Source: Anaerolineae bacterium (lineage in GTDB: Bacteria > Chloroflexota > Anaerolineae > 4572-78 > J111). Taken from it: 64,000 nt of DNA. Location: the NCBI GenBank assembly GCA_022071955.1, contig JAJVIM010000032.1, positions 1 to 64,000 of the forward strand, given 5' to 3'. Below, piece after piece: positions 7,914 through 16,280 of the stretch (within the stretch, counting starts at the first letter, position 1; each line of letters opens with the position of its first letter). A program made the position numbers and the translations under genes. The notes beneath the pieces were generated by a model. That model was not told the origin of the DNA. It ran no database searches and saw only the letters and a list, made by a program, of their open reading frames with translations.

Positions 7914-8399
7914 TCATTCCTCCTTGAATTGGCCGCCCGCGATTGCGCCGGGGGCGGCGTCTGCTTGCAATTGTTTGTCTAATTGGGCCAGGCCCTGCCC
8001 GATGAGCGTTTTGGCCAACCCGGCCACAAAGCGATCATTCAGCCGGGCCAGCGCGCCGGTAATTTGCCCCTGGCCGCGGTAATTAATGACTGTTTGCCCC
8101 GCTTCGTTTTCAGTCAGCGTAAAAGAAGCTGTGCCGCTGATTGCGCCCGGCGCGCCTTCTACCCGGCCGGCAAAGGTACAGCTTTTCGGCGCGCAAAAAT
8201 CGGTTAGCCGGACGCTGGTAGTGTAATCGCCAACAATGGCCGGCAGTTTGAGCTGAATCCGCCCCCGGTACTCGGTGGCCGAAACCTGCTCAACGCCCTG
8301 GCAGCCGGGAATAATTTCGATGAGCGCCGCCGGCGAGTGGATCAGCGCCCACACCTGCTGGCGCGGCGCGGCAAAGGTGTAGCTGCCGGTTACGTTCAC
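7914..8399 (-). CDS. CoxG-like SRPBCC protein
   Basis: This 161-residue protein matches carbon monoxide dehydrogenase subunit G (CoxG, SRPBCC/START-like fold). It opens VTGSYTFAAPRQQVWALI, followed by PAALIEIIPGCQGVE and a YRGQGQITG strand, all typical of CoxG. CoxG proteins are membrane-associated helpers of molybdenum hydroxylases such as CODH; its presence here fits the adjacent four-gene hydroxylase. The GTG start overlaps the TGA of the FadR-type regulator by 4 bp, so the genes form one operon. No CODH large subunit is present, so the partner must be the split hydroxylase. Confidence 0.85.
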   Translation of the reverse strand: MNVTGSYTFAAPRQQVWALIHSPAALIEIIPGCQGVEQVSATEYRGRIQLKLPAIVGDYTTSVRLTDFCAPKSCTFAGRVEGAPGAISGTASFTLTENEAGQTVINYRGQGQITGALARLNDRFVAGLAKTLIGQGLAQLDKQLQADAAPGAIAGGQFKEE

Positions 8400-9124
8400 G
8401 GCGCGCCCTCCAGCTTTTTCAACCCCTGCTCCACGTTGTTTAAATGCTTGAGCATGGCCTGCTGGGCGGCGGCGGGATCGCGGGCGCGGAGCGCGGCCAC
8501 AATGGCCCGGTGATCGTCGGCGCTTTCGCGGGCCAAATTCTCAATGATCACGGTGCGGCGGCGGCTGGCCAGGCCAAGCTGGCTGATCGAGTCCATAAAT
8601 CGGTTCAAAATGGGATTTTTGGCCGCGGCGGCCACCAGCTTGTGCAACTCAAGATCGGTTTGCAGAAAGGCTTCGTAGTTATCGGCGGCGGCAGCGGCCA
8701 GCGATTTGTGCAGGCAGACGTCCAGCGCGGCCAGCTCGTCATCGGTGATGCGCTCGGCGGCCAGGCCGGCAATGCCTACCTCCAGAATTTTGCGGGCCAC
8801 AAACAGCTCCAGCAGGGTGGAGTTATCCAGCGCAAACACAAAATCGAGCGGCTCAACCAGCAACTCCGGCTCCAGCGAGGTAACAAACGTGCCGGCCCCC
8901 TGCCGCATGTCGATCACATTTAAAATAGACAGGGCTTGCAGCGCCTCGCGCACCGACGGCCGGCTGACCTGCATCACCGCCGCCAGTTCACGCTCCGGCG
9001 GCAGTTTGTCGCCGGGGTGAAGCTGTTTTTCCTTGATGAGCGACAGGATTTTCTCGGCGATTTTTTTGGGCAGCACATCTTTTTCAAATGTACCAAACAC
9101 AGGGCCGGAGTCGGGTGGGTTCAT
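8396..9124 (-). CDS. FadR-type GntR transcriptional regulator (FCD domain)
   Basis: This 242-residue regulator has an N-terminal winged helix (LHPGDKLPPERELAAVMQVSRPSVREALQ region, about 32-65) and an FCD ligand-binding domain (about 95-235). FCD proteins usually sense carboxylates through a metal site. The gene lies inside the operon it is likely to control, 6 bp after the FAH-family gene and overlapping the coxG-like gene by 4 bp. A TGGTnnnACCA palindrome, the known FadR-subfamily operator form, overlaps the promoter upstream of the FAH gene. Auto-regulation of the FAH-to-EthD unit is therefore likely. Confidence 0.9.
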   Translation of the reverse strand: MNPPDSGPVFGTFEKDVLPKKIAEKILSLIKEKQLHPGDKLPPERELAAVMQVSRPSVREALQALSILNVIDMRQGAGTFVTSLEPELLVEPLDFVFALDNSTLLELFVARKILEVGIAGLAAERITDDELAALDVCLHKSLAAAAADNYEAFLQTDLELHKLVAAAAKNPILNRFMDSISQLGLASRRRTVIIENLARESADDHRAIVAALRARDPAAAQQAMLKHLNNVEQGLKKLEGAP

Positions 9125-9130
9125 GGTCGG

Positions 9131-9946
9131 TTAGTCAATGATCCGGCAGGTGTTGCTGAGGCTGCCGATGCCTTCAATGGTCACGGTCACGGCGTCGCCA
9201 TCCTGCAAAAAGATTTGCGGCTCGCGGAACACGCCGACGCCGTGCGGTGTGCCGGTCAAAATGATGTCGCCCGGTTCCAGCGTGAAAGCCTGCGAGCAGA
9301 AGGCGATCAGCGCGCGCACCGGAAAGATCATTTCGGCGGTGGTGCTGTTTTGCAGGCGCTGGCCGTTTACCTCGCAGCGAATGGGCAGCGTTTGCGGGTC
9401 GGGCAGTTCGTCGGCGGTCACCAGCCACGGCCCCAGCGGGCAAAACGTATCCAGCGATTTGCCGCGCACCCACTGTTTGTCAGAAAACTGCAAATCGCGG
9501 GCGCTCACGTCGTTGGCAACGGTGTAGCCAAACACGTAGTCCAGCGCCTCGGCCTCGGAAACGCGCCGGGCCGTTTTGCCGATGACCACCGCCAGTTCGG
9601 CCTCAAAATCAACCTGTTGGGTGAGCGCGGCTGGCCACTCGATGACGCCGCCGGGGCGGTTGATGGCCGTGGTAAATTTGGTGAAAATCAGCGGCTTTTC
9701 CGGCGGGGCAACATTTTGCTCACGGCAGTGGTCCATGTAATTCAGGCCGATGGCCACAATTTTGCCGGGGCGCTGCACCGGGGCCAGCAACTGCGCGTCG
9801 GCCAGGGCGATCACCGTATCCGTCAATGGCGGCGGGCCGGTCACCACCGAGTGGTAATCCGGCGCGCCGGCAAACAGGCGGATGTCGCTGCCAACAAGGG
9901 CGCCAAAGGCCGGGCCGGTGGGCGTTGAAATTTGAACAATGCGCAT
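9131..9946 (-). CDS. Fumarylacetoacetate hydrolase (FAH) family protein
   Basis: This 271-residue protein is an FAH-family hydrolase, isomerase or decarboxylase acting on 2-keto acids. The N-terminal domain (to about residue 65) precedes the catalytic fold with GLNYMDHC, VDFEAELAVVIG (metal-binding acidic residues), NDVSARDLQ and TGTPHGVG. These are the standard landmarks of the 2-hydroxyhepta-2,4-diene-1,7-dioate isomerase/FAA hydrolase group. It is the first gene after a consensus promoter with a GntR-type operator. In this island it could cleave a C-C bond of the ring-opened product. The substrate is unknown. Confidence 0.9.
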   Translation of the reverse strand: MRIVQISTPTGPAFGALVGSDIRLFAGAPDYHSVVTGPPPLTDTVIALADAQLLAPVQRPGKIVAIGLNYMDHCREQNVAPPEKPLIFTKFTTAINRPGGVIEWPAALTQQVDFEAELAVVIGKTARRVSEAEALDYVFGYTVANDVSARDLQFSDKQWVRGKSLDTFCPLGPWLVTADELPDPQTLPIRCEVNGQRLQNSTTAEMIFPVRALIAFCSQAFTLEPGDIILTGTPHGVGVFREPQIFLQDGDAVTVTIEGIGSLSNTCRIID

Positions 9947-10005
9947 AGGACTTCACCTTTTAAGAAATTTTGGCGTTGGGGAGCGGAGGAAGTGATAAAA
10001 TGGCC

Positions 10006-10022
10006 AAATGGTAAGACCATTT
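10006..10022. promoter_or_regulatory. FadR-type operator palindrome
   Basis: The site AAATGGTAAGACCATTT is a perfect 7-3-7 palindrome with the TGGTnnnACCA core recognised by FadR-subfamily GntR proteins. It overlaps the -10 box of the promoter at 10019-10047. The regulator encoded at 8396-9124 in the same operon is the probable ligand-responsive binder. Confidence 0.8.
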
Positions 10023-10047
10023 TAAGCCCAATTATTGCTCCTGTCAA
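10019..10047 (-). promoter_or_regulatory. Sigma70-type promoter for the FAH-to-EthD unit
   Basis: On the minus strand TTGACA (10042-10047) is followed after exactly 17 bp by TAAAAT (10019-10024). The FAH start codon lies about 70 bp downstream. The operator palindrome overlaps the -10 box. Confidence 0.8.
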
Positions 10048-10063
10048 CAGGCCAGATAAGGGT

Positions 10064-10096
10064 GTGATTGAGGCGGGCCTGGCCCGCCTCAATCAC
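10064..10096 (-). terminator. Perfect hairpin after the creatininase gene
   Basis: A 16-bp perfect stem (GTGATTGAGGCGGGCC with its reverse complement) around a single central base begins 8 bp after the creatininase stop and just before the next promoter. There is no U tract on the minus strand, so termination is plausible but not certain. On the plus strand TTTAATTT follows. Confidence 0.55.
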
Positions 10097-10104
10097 TTTA
10101 ATTT

Positions 10105-10983
10105 CTACACCCGGTCAATAAACTCGCGGTTATGTACCTCAACCGGCACTTTCATCAATTCCAGAATACCGCGGGCCACGTGGTCGGAGTAGCGGCGAAA
10201 GGCTTCTTCGCCTTTTTCGGCGGTGGCGCGCAGCGGGTTGCCAATGGTGCCGGATTCAATGAATTCGTGGTGGTCCATCGGAAAGGTGAAGTATTTGTAG
10301 CCGTCAAATTCAATATCGGGCATGCCGTCTTTTTTCTCAAAGCTCTTGGGCAAAAAGGCGGGGATGTGGGCCAGCGTCTTTTCGGCGCGGTCCATGCGCA
10401 CGTAGTTGGTGCCGTCCACCACATCGCGGGCCAGCATCTGCGAGGTTTCCAACTCGCTGGCGTGCCAGCCGGGGGTCTCTTCCGGCGGGTTTTCCATCAA
10501 CCCTTTCATCAGCCCCACGTAATTTTCCATGTAGGGTTTAACAAAGCTGATCAGCGCGCCGGTCTCGTAGCGCAGTTTGCGCAGCACGGGGTCAACCACT
10601 TTTACGTTTGAGCCGTGGCCGTTGATAAAAATGATGCGGTTAAAGCCGTGATGAATGAGGCTGCGGGCCACATCGTGCATGAGGTTGAGCAGGGTTTCGG
10701 CGCGGATGGTGATGGTGCCGCGGCCCATGCCGGGCTGGTGCATGTGCTGCGGCGAGTAGCCGGTCCAGATGCAGGGGGTGTAAAGCACGTGGATTTGCTG
10801 GGCCACCCGGCGCGAAACCTCTTCGGCGGTGACGGTATCGGTTTTGAGCGGCAGGTGGGGGCCGTGCTGCTCGGTGCTGGCTATCGGCACCATGATGATG
10901 TCTTTGGTTTTGAGGTACTCCTGAATATCGACAAAAGTCAGATCGACGATGTTGTATGAACGGAATTGTCCGTTGTCACTCAT
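10105..10983 (-). CDS. Creatininase-family amidohydrolase
   Basis: This 292-residue protein belongs to the creatininase family, which uses a binuclear metal site to open cyclic amides. Metal-ligand motifs are visible: STEQHGPHLPLKTD near residue 38, NGHGSN near 125, and HASELETS near 178. Known members act on creatinine, 3-methylglutaconyl-like lactams, pterin or F420-type intermediates, or mycofactocin precursors, so the substrate is open. In this island it may hydrolyse a lactam formed from an N-heterocycle. The start is preceded by AAAGGAG, which is part of the recurrent CTCCnnnGAAAATAG anchor on the opposite strand. A hairpin follows the stop. Confidence 0.88.
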   Translation of the reverse strand: MSDNGQFRSYNIVDLTFVDIQEYLKTKDIIMVPIASTEQHGPHLPLKTDTVTAEEVSRRVAQQIHVLYTPCIWTGYSPQHMHQPGMGRGTITIRAETLLNLMHDVARSLIHHGFNRIIFINGHGSNVKVVDPVLRKLRYETGALISFVKPYMENYVGLMKGLMENPPEETPGWHASELETSQMLARDVVDGTNYVRMDRAEKTLAHIPAFLPKSFEKKDGMPDIEFDGYKYFTFPMDHHEFIESGTIGNPLRATAEKGEEAFRRYSDHVARGILELMKVPVEVHNREFIDRV

Positions 10984-10990
10984 AGGTTTT

Positions 10991-11059
10991 CTCCTTTGAA
11001 AATAGACCCCCTCCCCAACCCTCCCCCTGCCAGGGGCACAGGTGGGCAGGGGAGGGGGT
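10991..11059. repeat. Start-proximal anchor plus partial C/G-rich hairpin repeat
   Basis: The plus strand carries the anchor CTCCTTTGAAAATAG (10991-11005). It is followed by ACCCCCTCCCC and the complementary GGGGAGGGGGT (ends at 11059), a 54-bp hairpin resembling one end of the tripartite repeats. The anchor supplies the AAAGGAG ribosome-binding site of the creatininase gene on the minus strand. Confidence 0.7.
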
Positions 11060-11068
11060 TAGTCATAT

Positions 11069-12307
11069 TCAGTCAATCAAATCAAGCAGCAGCTCGGCTG
11101 CCTCCACCCCAAAATCCGGCGCATTGATGTGGGTGTCGTATTCCAGCAAGGGCACATCCCGGCGCAGATTGGCCCGGAGTTCGGCCAGAAAAGCGGCGTC
11201 GGCATCGGGGTCCCAAAACACGCCGGCGGGTTGATCGTTTTGGGGCGGATAGCTGGGGATTGATAGCCCCTGCGTGGGATAGGCGATTTTCAGTTTGCCG
11301 GTCGCCGGGTTGAGGCGCTCGGCAAAGCGGCGGCCCAGCTCCTGCATTTCCGGTTTGAGCGTGCGCACCAGGGTAAACACCGGGTTGTGGGTGTAAATGG
11401 GCCGGCCGCGCAGTTTGTCCGGCACTTCCTCAGGTGGGCCGTGCACGGTAAAATCGATGCAGCCCGGCACCACCACCTGCGGCAGCCCCAACTGGCCGAT
11501 GGTGCGCAGCCGGTTTGGCCCGCCGTTGTGAAAGCCGCCTACCAGCTCGTCGGCCAGCTCATCGGTGGTGTAATCAATCACACCAATGAACAGCCCCTGC
11601 CCGGCCAGCTCCTCCATTGCCGGGCCGCCGACGCCGTTGGAATGAAAAATGATCGCCTCGATGCCCTCTTCGGCCAACCGCTTTTTGGCGGCCATCACCG
11701 CTTTGGTGGTGTTGCCCAGCATGGTAATGGCCACGTATTTGGTGTCGCCGGTCAGATCGATCACGTGGCCGTGTTCGGCCATGCCTTTGAGCGCGGCCGC
11801 CATATTATCAAAAATGGTGGTGCTGATGGGGTTCAGCCCCAAAATATCAACAATGGAGTGGATGACCATCACATCTTTCAGGCCGATAAGCGGCCCAAAG
11901 TGACGCTTGCCGGAGGCGATGGGCGTGGCGATGAGTTTTGGCACACCCACCGGCAGCGCCTGCATGGCGTGGCCGCCCATCACCGCGCCTTCCGCGCCGC
12001 CCAAACAGGCAGCGCCGTGCAGCCGGCCCTGGGCGTACAGATTGAGCAGCACTTTGCGCACGCCCTGCATCATCTGGTGCACGGCCGCGCCGCGGCTGCC
12101 GGCGTTGCGGATAGCGTCGATGGTGCTGCCGGCGGCCTCCGCCACCACCTCGCGGCTAAAGTCCGGCTCAATATCGAGCGGGCCGCCCAAAATGCCGGAG
12201 TCGATGACCAGCGCGTTTAGCCCCAAATCGCGGCAGCGGTCGCGCAGGTAGGCAATCTCCGGCCCTTTGGTGTCCAGCGTGCCAATCAGGGCAACCGTTT
12301 TTGGCAT
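11069..12307 (-). CDS. Tm-1-like ATP-binding protein (UPF0261)
   Basis: This 412-residue protein matches the UPF0261/Tm-1-like family. It starts MPKTVALIGTLDTKGPEIAYL and contains IDSGILGG and a long conserved block around GCIDFTVHGP. The plant relative Tm-1 binds ATP and a viral helicase. Bacterial members usually neighbour TIM-barrel proteins in catabolic clusters and have no settled reaction. The true start is the ATG preceded by GGAGAG at 12307. A longer reading frame upstream is only read-through of repeat element 2. The gene lies between a creatininase and a sugar-isomerase-like gene, both on the same strand. Confidence 0.85.
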   Translation of the reverse strand: MPKTVALIGTLDTKGPEIAYLRDRCRDLGLNALVIDSGILGGPLDIEPDFSREVVAEAAGSTIDAIRNAGSRGAAVHQMMQGVRKVLLNLYAQGRLHGAACLGGAEGAVMGGHAMQALPVGVPKLIATPIASGKRHFGPLIGLKDVMVIHSIVDILGLNPISTTIFDNMAAALKGMAEHGHVIDLTGDTKYVAITMLGNTTKAVMAAKKRLAEEGIEAIIFHSNGVGGPAMEELAGQGLFIGVIDYTTDELADELVGGFHNGGPNRLRTIGQLGLPQVVVPGCIDFTVHGPPEEVPDKLRGRPIYTHNPVFTLVRTLKPEMQELGRRFAERLNPATGKLKIAYPTQGLSIPSYPPQNDQPAGVFWDPDADAAFLAELRANLRRDVPLLEYDTHINAPDFGVEAAELLLDLID

Positions 12308-12347
12308 AATTCTCTCCGAGTCATTGTTTGCTGTGACAAGGTTTTTT

Positions 12348-12529
12348 GCCCCTCCCCCCAACCCCCTCCCCAAATTTTGGGGAGGGGGGCGATTACACGG
12401 GTGTAGTTTGGGCGGCTCTGCCGCCCAAACTACACCCAAAACTTTTTTCTCCCACCTGTGCCCCGCAGGGGTACTTCTCCCTCAGGGACGAAGTGCCCGA
12501 AGGGTAGAAGGGGGCCGGGGGGATGAGGG
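12348..12529. repeat. Tripartite hairpin repeat, copy 2
   Basis: This copy fills most of the 309-bp gap between the Tm-1-like start and the TIM-barrel stop. The central hairpin is at 12399-12437 and has a perfect 18-bp stem (GGGTGTAGTTTGGGCGGC and complement) with loop TCT. The left C-rich module pairs around AAATTTT, and the right module includes GTGCCCGAAGGGTAGAAG. The remaining bases, up to 12616, show no gene. They end with GGCTGAGTAGTTACC, similar to the terminal repeat of the element at 62207. Confidence 0.85.
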
Positions 12530-12616
12530 TGAATGAAACGCATCCCAAGAATTTAGTGCCTGTCCGCCCCTGAACACCAGTGGGAGAGGTGGCCGGGGGG
12601 TGAGGAGGCTGAGTAG

Positions 12617-13525
12617 TTACCAGGACGCCACGCCCACCTTTTCAATGGCGTGGCGCAGGGTGTCGCCGGACTCTTGCACCAGCCAGGTGTAAAACTCGTC
12701 AGACAGCACGCCGCTGCCGTGGTCCTGGATGAACTTGAGCTGTTCCGGGGTCAGTTCGGCTTCGGCGGCGGCCACGGCGTTTTTGTAGGGGTTGGCCGGG
12801 GTGCGGTCGAGCGGGGCCACAAATTCAACGGTCAGCGCGTCGTTGTAACCGGCGGCAGCCAGGGTGGTTACCAGGCGCACCCAGTCGTAGTCGCCCTGCC
12901 CGCAGGCCATGCGGTTGTTATCGGCCACGTGGAAGGCGCGCAGCCGGGGGGCGGTGTTGAGGATGGCCTGCCACAGGTTGGCTTCTTCAATATTGATGTG
13001 GAAAGCGTCCAGGCAAACGCCGCAGTTGGGGCCAACGGCTTCGGCCAGCAGCAGCGCCTGATCGTGGCGGTTGAGGAAGTTGGTTTCAAAGCGATTGAGC
13101 GGTTCCAGCCCCAGCACCACGCCGGCGGCTTCGCTGTGGGCGTAAATTTCCTTGAGACCCTCTACCGCCCAGGCCCACTCTTCTTCCGGGCTGGCCATCG
13201 GTACCACCTTGCCCACCTGCGACGGCACAATGGTCATCTCCCGGCCTTCCAGCTCTTTGACCATTGTCACACAATCTTTAATGTACTGGACGCTGCTGGC
13301 GCGCACGGCTTCATCAGCGTGGATCAGGTCTCGCCCGGCAAACATGAGCGACACGGAGCCAAAACAGAACAGATTATTTTCTTTGAGCAGCTTGCGCACT
13401 TCTTTGGTATTGTATTTTGACGGTTCGCCCTCAATTTCAATACTCTGATAGCCGCATTTGGCCAGCCGCCGAATGGTAACGTCAATCGGTTCGGCCCTCA
13501 TCCAGTTGTGCATCGACAGAAACAT
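12617..13525 (-). CDS. Sugar phosphate isomerase/epimerase-like TIM-barrel protein
   Basis: This 302-residue protein has the AP-endonuclease-2/xylose-isomerase-like TIM-barrel pattern. Metal-site motifs include SIEIEGEP near residue 28, VLGLEPLNRFETN near 138-150, CLDAFHINIEE near 172, and FHVADNN near 200. Family members are D-psicose/tagatose epimerases, hydroxypyruvate isomerases and myo-inosose dehydratases. The E-D-H-E metal ligands appear present, so it is probably active. The substrate is not assignable. It follows the cysteine-depleted GlcF-like gene by 95 bp in the same operon. Confidence 0.85.
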   Translation of the reverse strand: MFLSMHNWMRAEPIDVTIRRLAKCGYQSIEIEGEPSKYNTKEVRKLLKENNLFCFGSVSLMFAGRDLIHADEAVRASSVQYIKDCVTMVKELEGREMTIVPSQVGKVVPMASPEEEWAWAVEGLKEIYAHSEAAGVVLGLEPLNRFETNFLNRHDQALLLAEAVGPNCGVCLDAFHINIEEANLWQAILNTAPRLRAFHVADNNRMACGQGDYDWVRLVTTLAAAGYNDALTVEFVAPLDRTPANPYKNAVAAAEAELTPEQLKFIQDHGSGVLSDEFYTWLVQESGDTLRHAIEKVGVASW

Positions 13526-13620
13526 AGTGATTTGCCTCCTTGGAAATAATTGTTAATCGACATTGATTTATGCAACCGCACCCGGTGTGCGGATTGGCAA
13601 CAACAGTGTTGACCCGCCGG

Positions 13621-14736
13621 TTAGCCCAGCAGTTCGGCCAGCAGCCTGATTTTGAGTTTGCGCCCGGCCAGTTGGCTTTTGAGATAAGCGGCGGCCAGCG
13701 GCGAATCGGTGACGATGGTTTTGGCCCCCAAATGGAGTGCGTAATCCAGCCGTTGGGCGGCCAGCCCCTGGGCCAGTTTGGGGTAGGTTTGCCACAGACC
13801 ATCGTCGGCGCCGCTGGTTTTGGCCAGCGCCCGGGTATATGTACCAAACAACCGTTTGCCGCCCAGCGCATCGACCAACCGGCGGGGGGCCTCAAACACC
13901 TTGCCTTTGCCAAATTCGGCTTCGTTGGCCAGGTAGCCGGGCATTACCGCCAGGTTAGAGGGCCAGGCATCGGCAATGAGGCAGGCCGGGCGGCTGTCGT
14001 GGACCATCACCGGGCCAAGGCCGATGTCGTCCAGCGTGCCGGTCAGCTTGTCGGCCAGCACCGCCGACAGCAGTTTGACCGACATGCCGGCGGGCAGCTC
14101 AACCCCCAGCGCCGGGTAGGCTTTGGTCAGTATCCAGGCCGTTTCCGGGCCATCGGCAATAACCGTGGTTATTCCCGCCGCTTTCAGCCCGCCAACCACA
14201 TGCTCGGCGCGCTTGCGGGCCACATCCCACGCGCCCAGCACATAGGCCAGCACGCCGGTGGAGGTGTTCCAGGTGGTGGCCGCAACACCGGCCAACCTGA
14301 GTGCTGCTTCCAGCGGTTCCAGCGCCGAATCGTCTTCCAGTTGGGCCACTTCGCCGGCCAGCAGCAGCGTGTCGCTGTGCTTTTCCGGGGCGGCAGTAAC
14401 CAGCGGCTCGGTACCGGCGACAACTTTTTTGACCACCTCCGGGGCCAGCCCGGCTTCCCAAATATCGGCGCGGGCAGCCAGCATGTACTGGCTCACGGCG
14501 TAATGCTGAATTTCAAAGGCTTCGCTGATGCTGTCGAGCGTGGATTGGTAAATCAGCTCCACGCTGCGGGGGTCCCAACTGATCATATTGTGCGCGGCGC
14601 GCCACATCATAATAATCCGGGCGCGGGTAGTGTGGCTTTCCAGTTGAGTGAGGTTTGAGACTTCACCGACCGGTTTGGCCTGCGGCGAGAAGCGAAGCTC
14701 GTACAATTCCTGGGTAAATGGTTGCAAGTGGCTCAT
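13621..14736 (-). CDS. Cysteine-depleted GlcF/HdrD-like (CCG-domain) protein
   Basis: This 371-residue protein resembles Fe-S subunits of the glycolate oxidase/heterodisulfide reductase type (GlcF, HdrD, GlpC), but the cluster ligands are gone. The N-terminal region YQSTLDSISEAF aligns by eye with the CxxCxxC ferredoxin segment of those proteins. ITTVIADGPETAWILTKAYP corresponds to the usual sCPSCY stretch, VMVHDSRPACL to YHDPCxLGR, and YTRALAKTSGADDG to the CCGaGGG segment. Only one cysteine remains, near residue 250. The GlcD-like partner oxidase gene lies 12 bp upstream, in the usual GlcD-GlcF pairing. It may be a structural or docking subunit. The homology is judged by eye. Confidence 0.65.
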   Translation of the reverse strand: MSHLQPFTQELYELRFSPQAKPVGEVSNLTQLESHTTRARIIMMWRAAHNMISWDPRSVELIYQSTLDSISEAFEIQHYAVSQYMLAARADIWEAGLAPEVVKKVVAGTEPLVTAAPEKHSDTLLLAGEVAQLEDDSALEPLEAALRLAGVAATTWNTSTGVLAYVLGAWDVARKRAEHVVGGLKAAGITTVIADGPETAWILTKAYPALGVELPAGMSVKLLSAVLADKLTGTLDDIGLGPVMVHDSRPACLIADAWPSNLAVMPGYLANEAEFGKGKVFEAPRRLVDALGGKRLFGTYTRALAKTSGADDGLWQTYPKLAQGLAAQRLDYALHLGAKTIVTDSPLAAAYLKSQLAGRKLKIRLLAELLG

Positions 14737-14748
14737 TGGTCTCCCTCT

Positions 14749-16191
14749 CTATCGTGTCGGGCCAAACCCCATTTTGCCGGGGTTAAGAATATTGTGCGGG
14801 TCGAGCGAGTTTTTCAGCCCTTCAAATACCTGAAAGGCCGAGCCGTACTGGCCGCGCACGTGACGGGCCAGCTTCAGGCCAACGCCGTGGTGTTCGTTGA
14901 GCACCGCGCCGTACTCCAGGTTTACCCGCACGGCCAAATCCCAGATTTCGTTGTGCAGGGCCAGGGCTTCGTCGGCGTCCTGCGGCGGGTTTTCAATGAT
15001 AAAGCGGTCGTAAGACATCACCCCCCACGGATACCAGTGTGAAAAGTGGGCGTAGTAAAACAAATCCCACTGTTTGTAGGTTTCTTCCAGCGCTTTCTTT
15101 TTGGCGTAATACAGCGGTAGCAGCTTTTCGTAAGTGCATACGGTATCCAGCGTGCCAAACATCCACGGCAAATCGAGCGCCTTGGGCGAAAAATAAAAGT
15201 CGTAACGGTGTTCCCACCAGTGGCGGCCGTGTTCTTCGCCCAGGTCTTCGCCGCCCAGCTCTTCGCAAATGTTAAACGCCAGCCGCTCCTGGGCGTCAAC
15301 TACATCGCGCCAGCCATCAAAGCCGATGACCATGTACGAGCCGTGGTCTACATCCGTGCCGAGCACGCGCCGCACGGTTTTAATGGTCGATGGCTCGTCG
15401 TATAGCCGAATAACTAACGGCTGCAGCCGGTCCAGCATAATACGGCGGCCGGCTTCCATGCCGGATTTCATATCCGGGAAGAGAAACGAGCGGAAGCGGC
15501 GTTCTTCTGGCAGGCGTTCCAGCCGCATGGTGGCTTCGGTGATAATGCCAAAGCTACCTTCCGCGCCCACAAACAGTTGCAGCAGGCCCGGCCCGGCGGC
15601 GTGATTGGGCACCGGCAGGGTGCGAATGACATCGCCGTTGGGCAGCACCACTTCCATCGCCAAAACCATGTCTTCGGCTTTGCCATATTTGGTAGAGACC
15701 GTGCCGGAACCGCGGCAGGCCAGATAACCGCCCAGTGTGGCGGAATGCACCGAGGCCGGGTAGTGGGGCAGGGTAAAGCCTTTTTCGTTGAGGGCGCATT
15801 CCAGATCGTAGCCGTTAATGCCGGCCTGCGCCGTAACGGTGTACGAGGTTTCGTTGATTTCAACAAGGCGGTTGAGCCGTTTCATATCCACAGAAATGCC
15901 GCCGTACACCGGCATGGTGCCACCCTGCGTGCCGGAGCCGCCGCCCCACGGCACCAGCGGAATTTTGTGCAGGTTGGCCAGTTTAACCACCCGAGACAGC
16001 TCGTTAACGGTGTTGGGCGCCACCACGTAATCCGGCAGAGGGGGTACCTGGCCGCGATCGATGAGCATGCGCGGCAGCCAAAAATAGTCGATGCCGTAAA
16101 TAGTGCGGTCGGCTTCGTCGGTAAGCACGTAATCCTTGCCGACAATATCCTTTAATTCATTGGCAATCATCTGTTTCTGAAGGGGATACAT
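14749..16191 (-). CDS. FAD-linked oxidase, GlcD/alkyldihydroxyacetonephosphate-synthase type
   Basis: This 480-residue PCMH-fold flavoprotein oxidises a 2-hydroxy acid or acts in a related flavin reaction. The FAD-binding signature PWGGGSGTQGG lies near residue 85. A GAEGSFGIITEAT block (about 225) is typical of GlcD and LDH proteins. The C-terminal part carries FSHWYPWG and NEHHGVGL, histidines conserved in the AGPS/vanillyl-alcohol-oxidase-like branch, and ends LDPHNILNPGK. The start is preceded by AAAGGAG. It is paired with the cysteine-depleted GlcF-like gene, so electron transfer must follow a non-standard route or use another carrier. Confidence 0.9.
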   Translation of the reverse strand: MYPLQKQMIANELKDIVGKDYVLTDEADRTIYGIDYFWLPRMLIDRGQVPPLPDYVVAPNTVNELSRVVKLANLHKIPLVPWGGGSGTQGGTMPVYGGISVDMKRLNRLVEINETSYTVTAQAGINGYDLECALNEKGFTLPHYPASVHSATLGGYLACRGSGTVSTKYGKAEDMVLAMEVVLPNGDVIRTLPVPNHAAGPGLLQLFVGAEGSFGIITEATMRLERLPEERRFRSFLFPDMKSGMEAGRRIMLDRLQPLVIRLYDEPSTIKTVRRVLGTDVDHGSYMVIGFDGWRDVVDAQERLAFNICEELGGEDLGEEHGRHWWEHRYDFYFSPKALDLPWMFGTLDTVCTYEKLLPLYYAKKKALEETYKQWDLFYYAHFSHWYPWGVMSYDRFIIENPPQDADEALALHNEIWDLAVRVNLEYGAVLNEHHGVGLKLARHVRGQYGSAFQVFEGLKNSLDPHNILNPGKMGFGPTR

Positions 16192-16280
16192 TGATTATTC
16201 CAACTCCTTTGGATGAAAGTTGGGTTTACCAGCCGGTAAACCGGAAAAGAAACCGATCCAACACACCGGGATTGGGCCGA

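Noticed and set aside
3393..8399. A carbon monoxide dehydrogenase operon, suggested by the CoxG-like gene
   Set aside because: The large subunit has AMRGFG in place of the CoxL active-site loop AYRCSFR or AYRGAGR.
8936..9928. A 330-codon open frame opposite the FadR and FAH genes
   Set aside because: High GC content leaves long antisense frames; FadR and FAH motifs are on the minus strand.
12308..12439. An N-terminal extension of the Tm-1-like protein
   Set aside because: The upstream codons are translated repeat element 2; the ATG at 12307 has its own GGAGAG.
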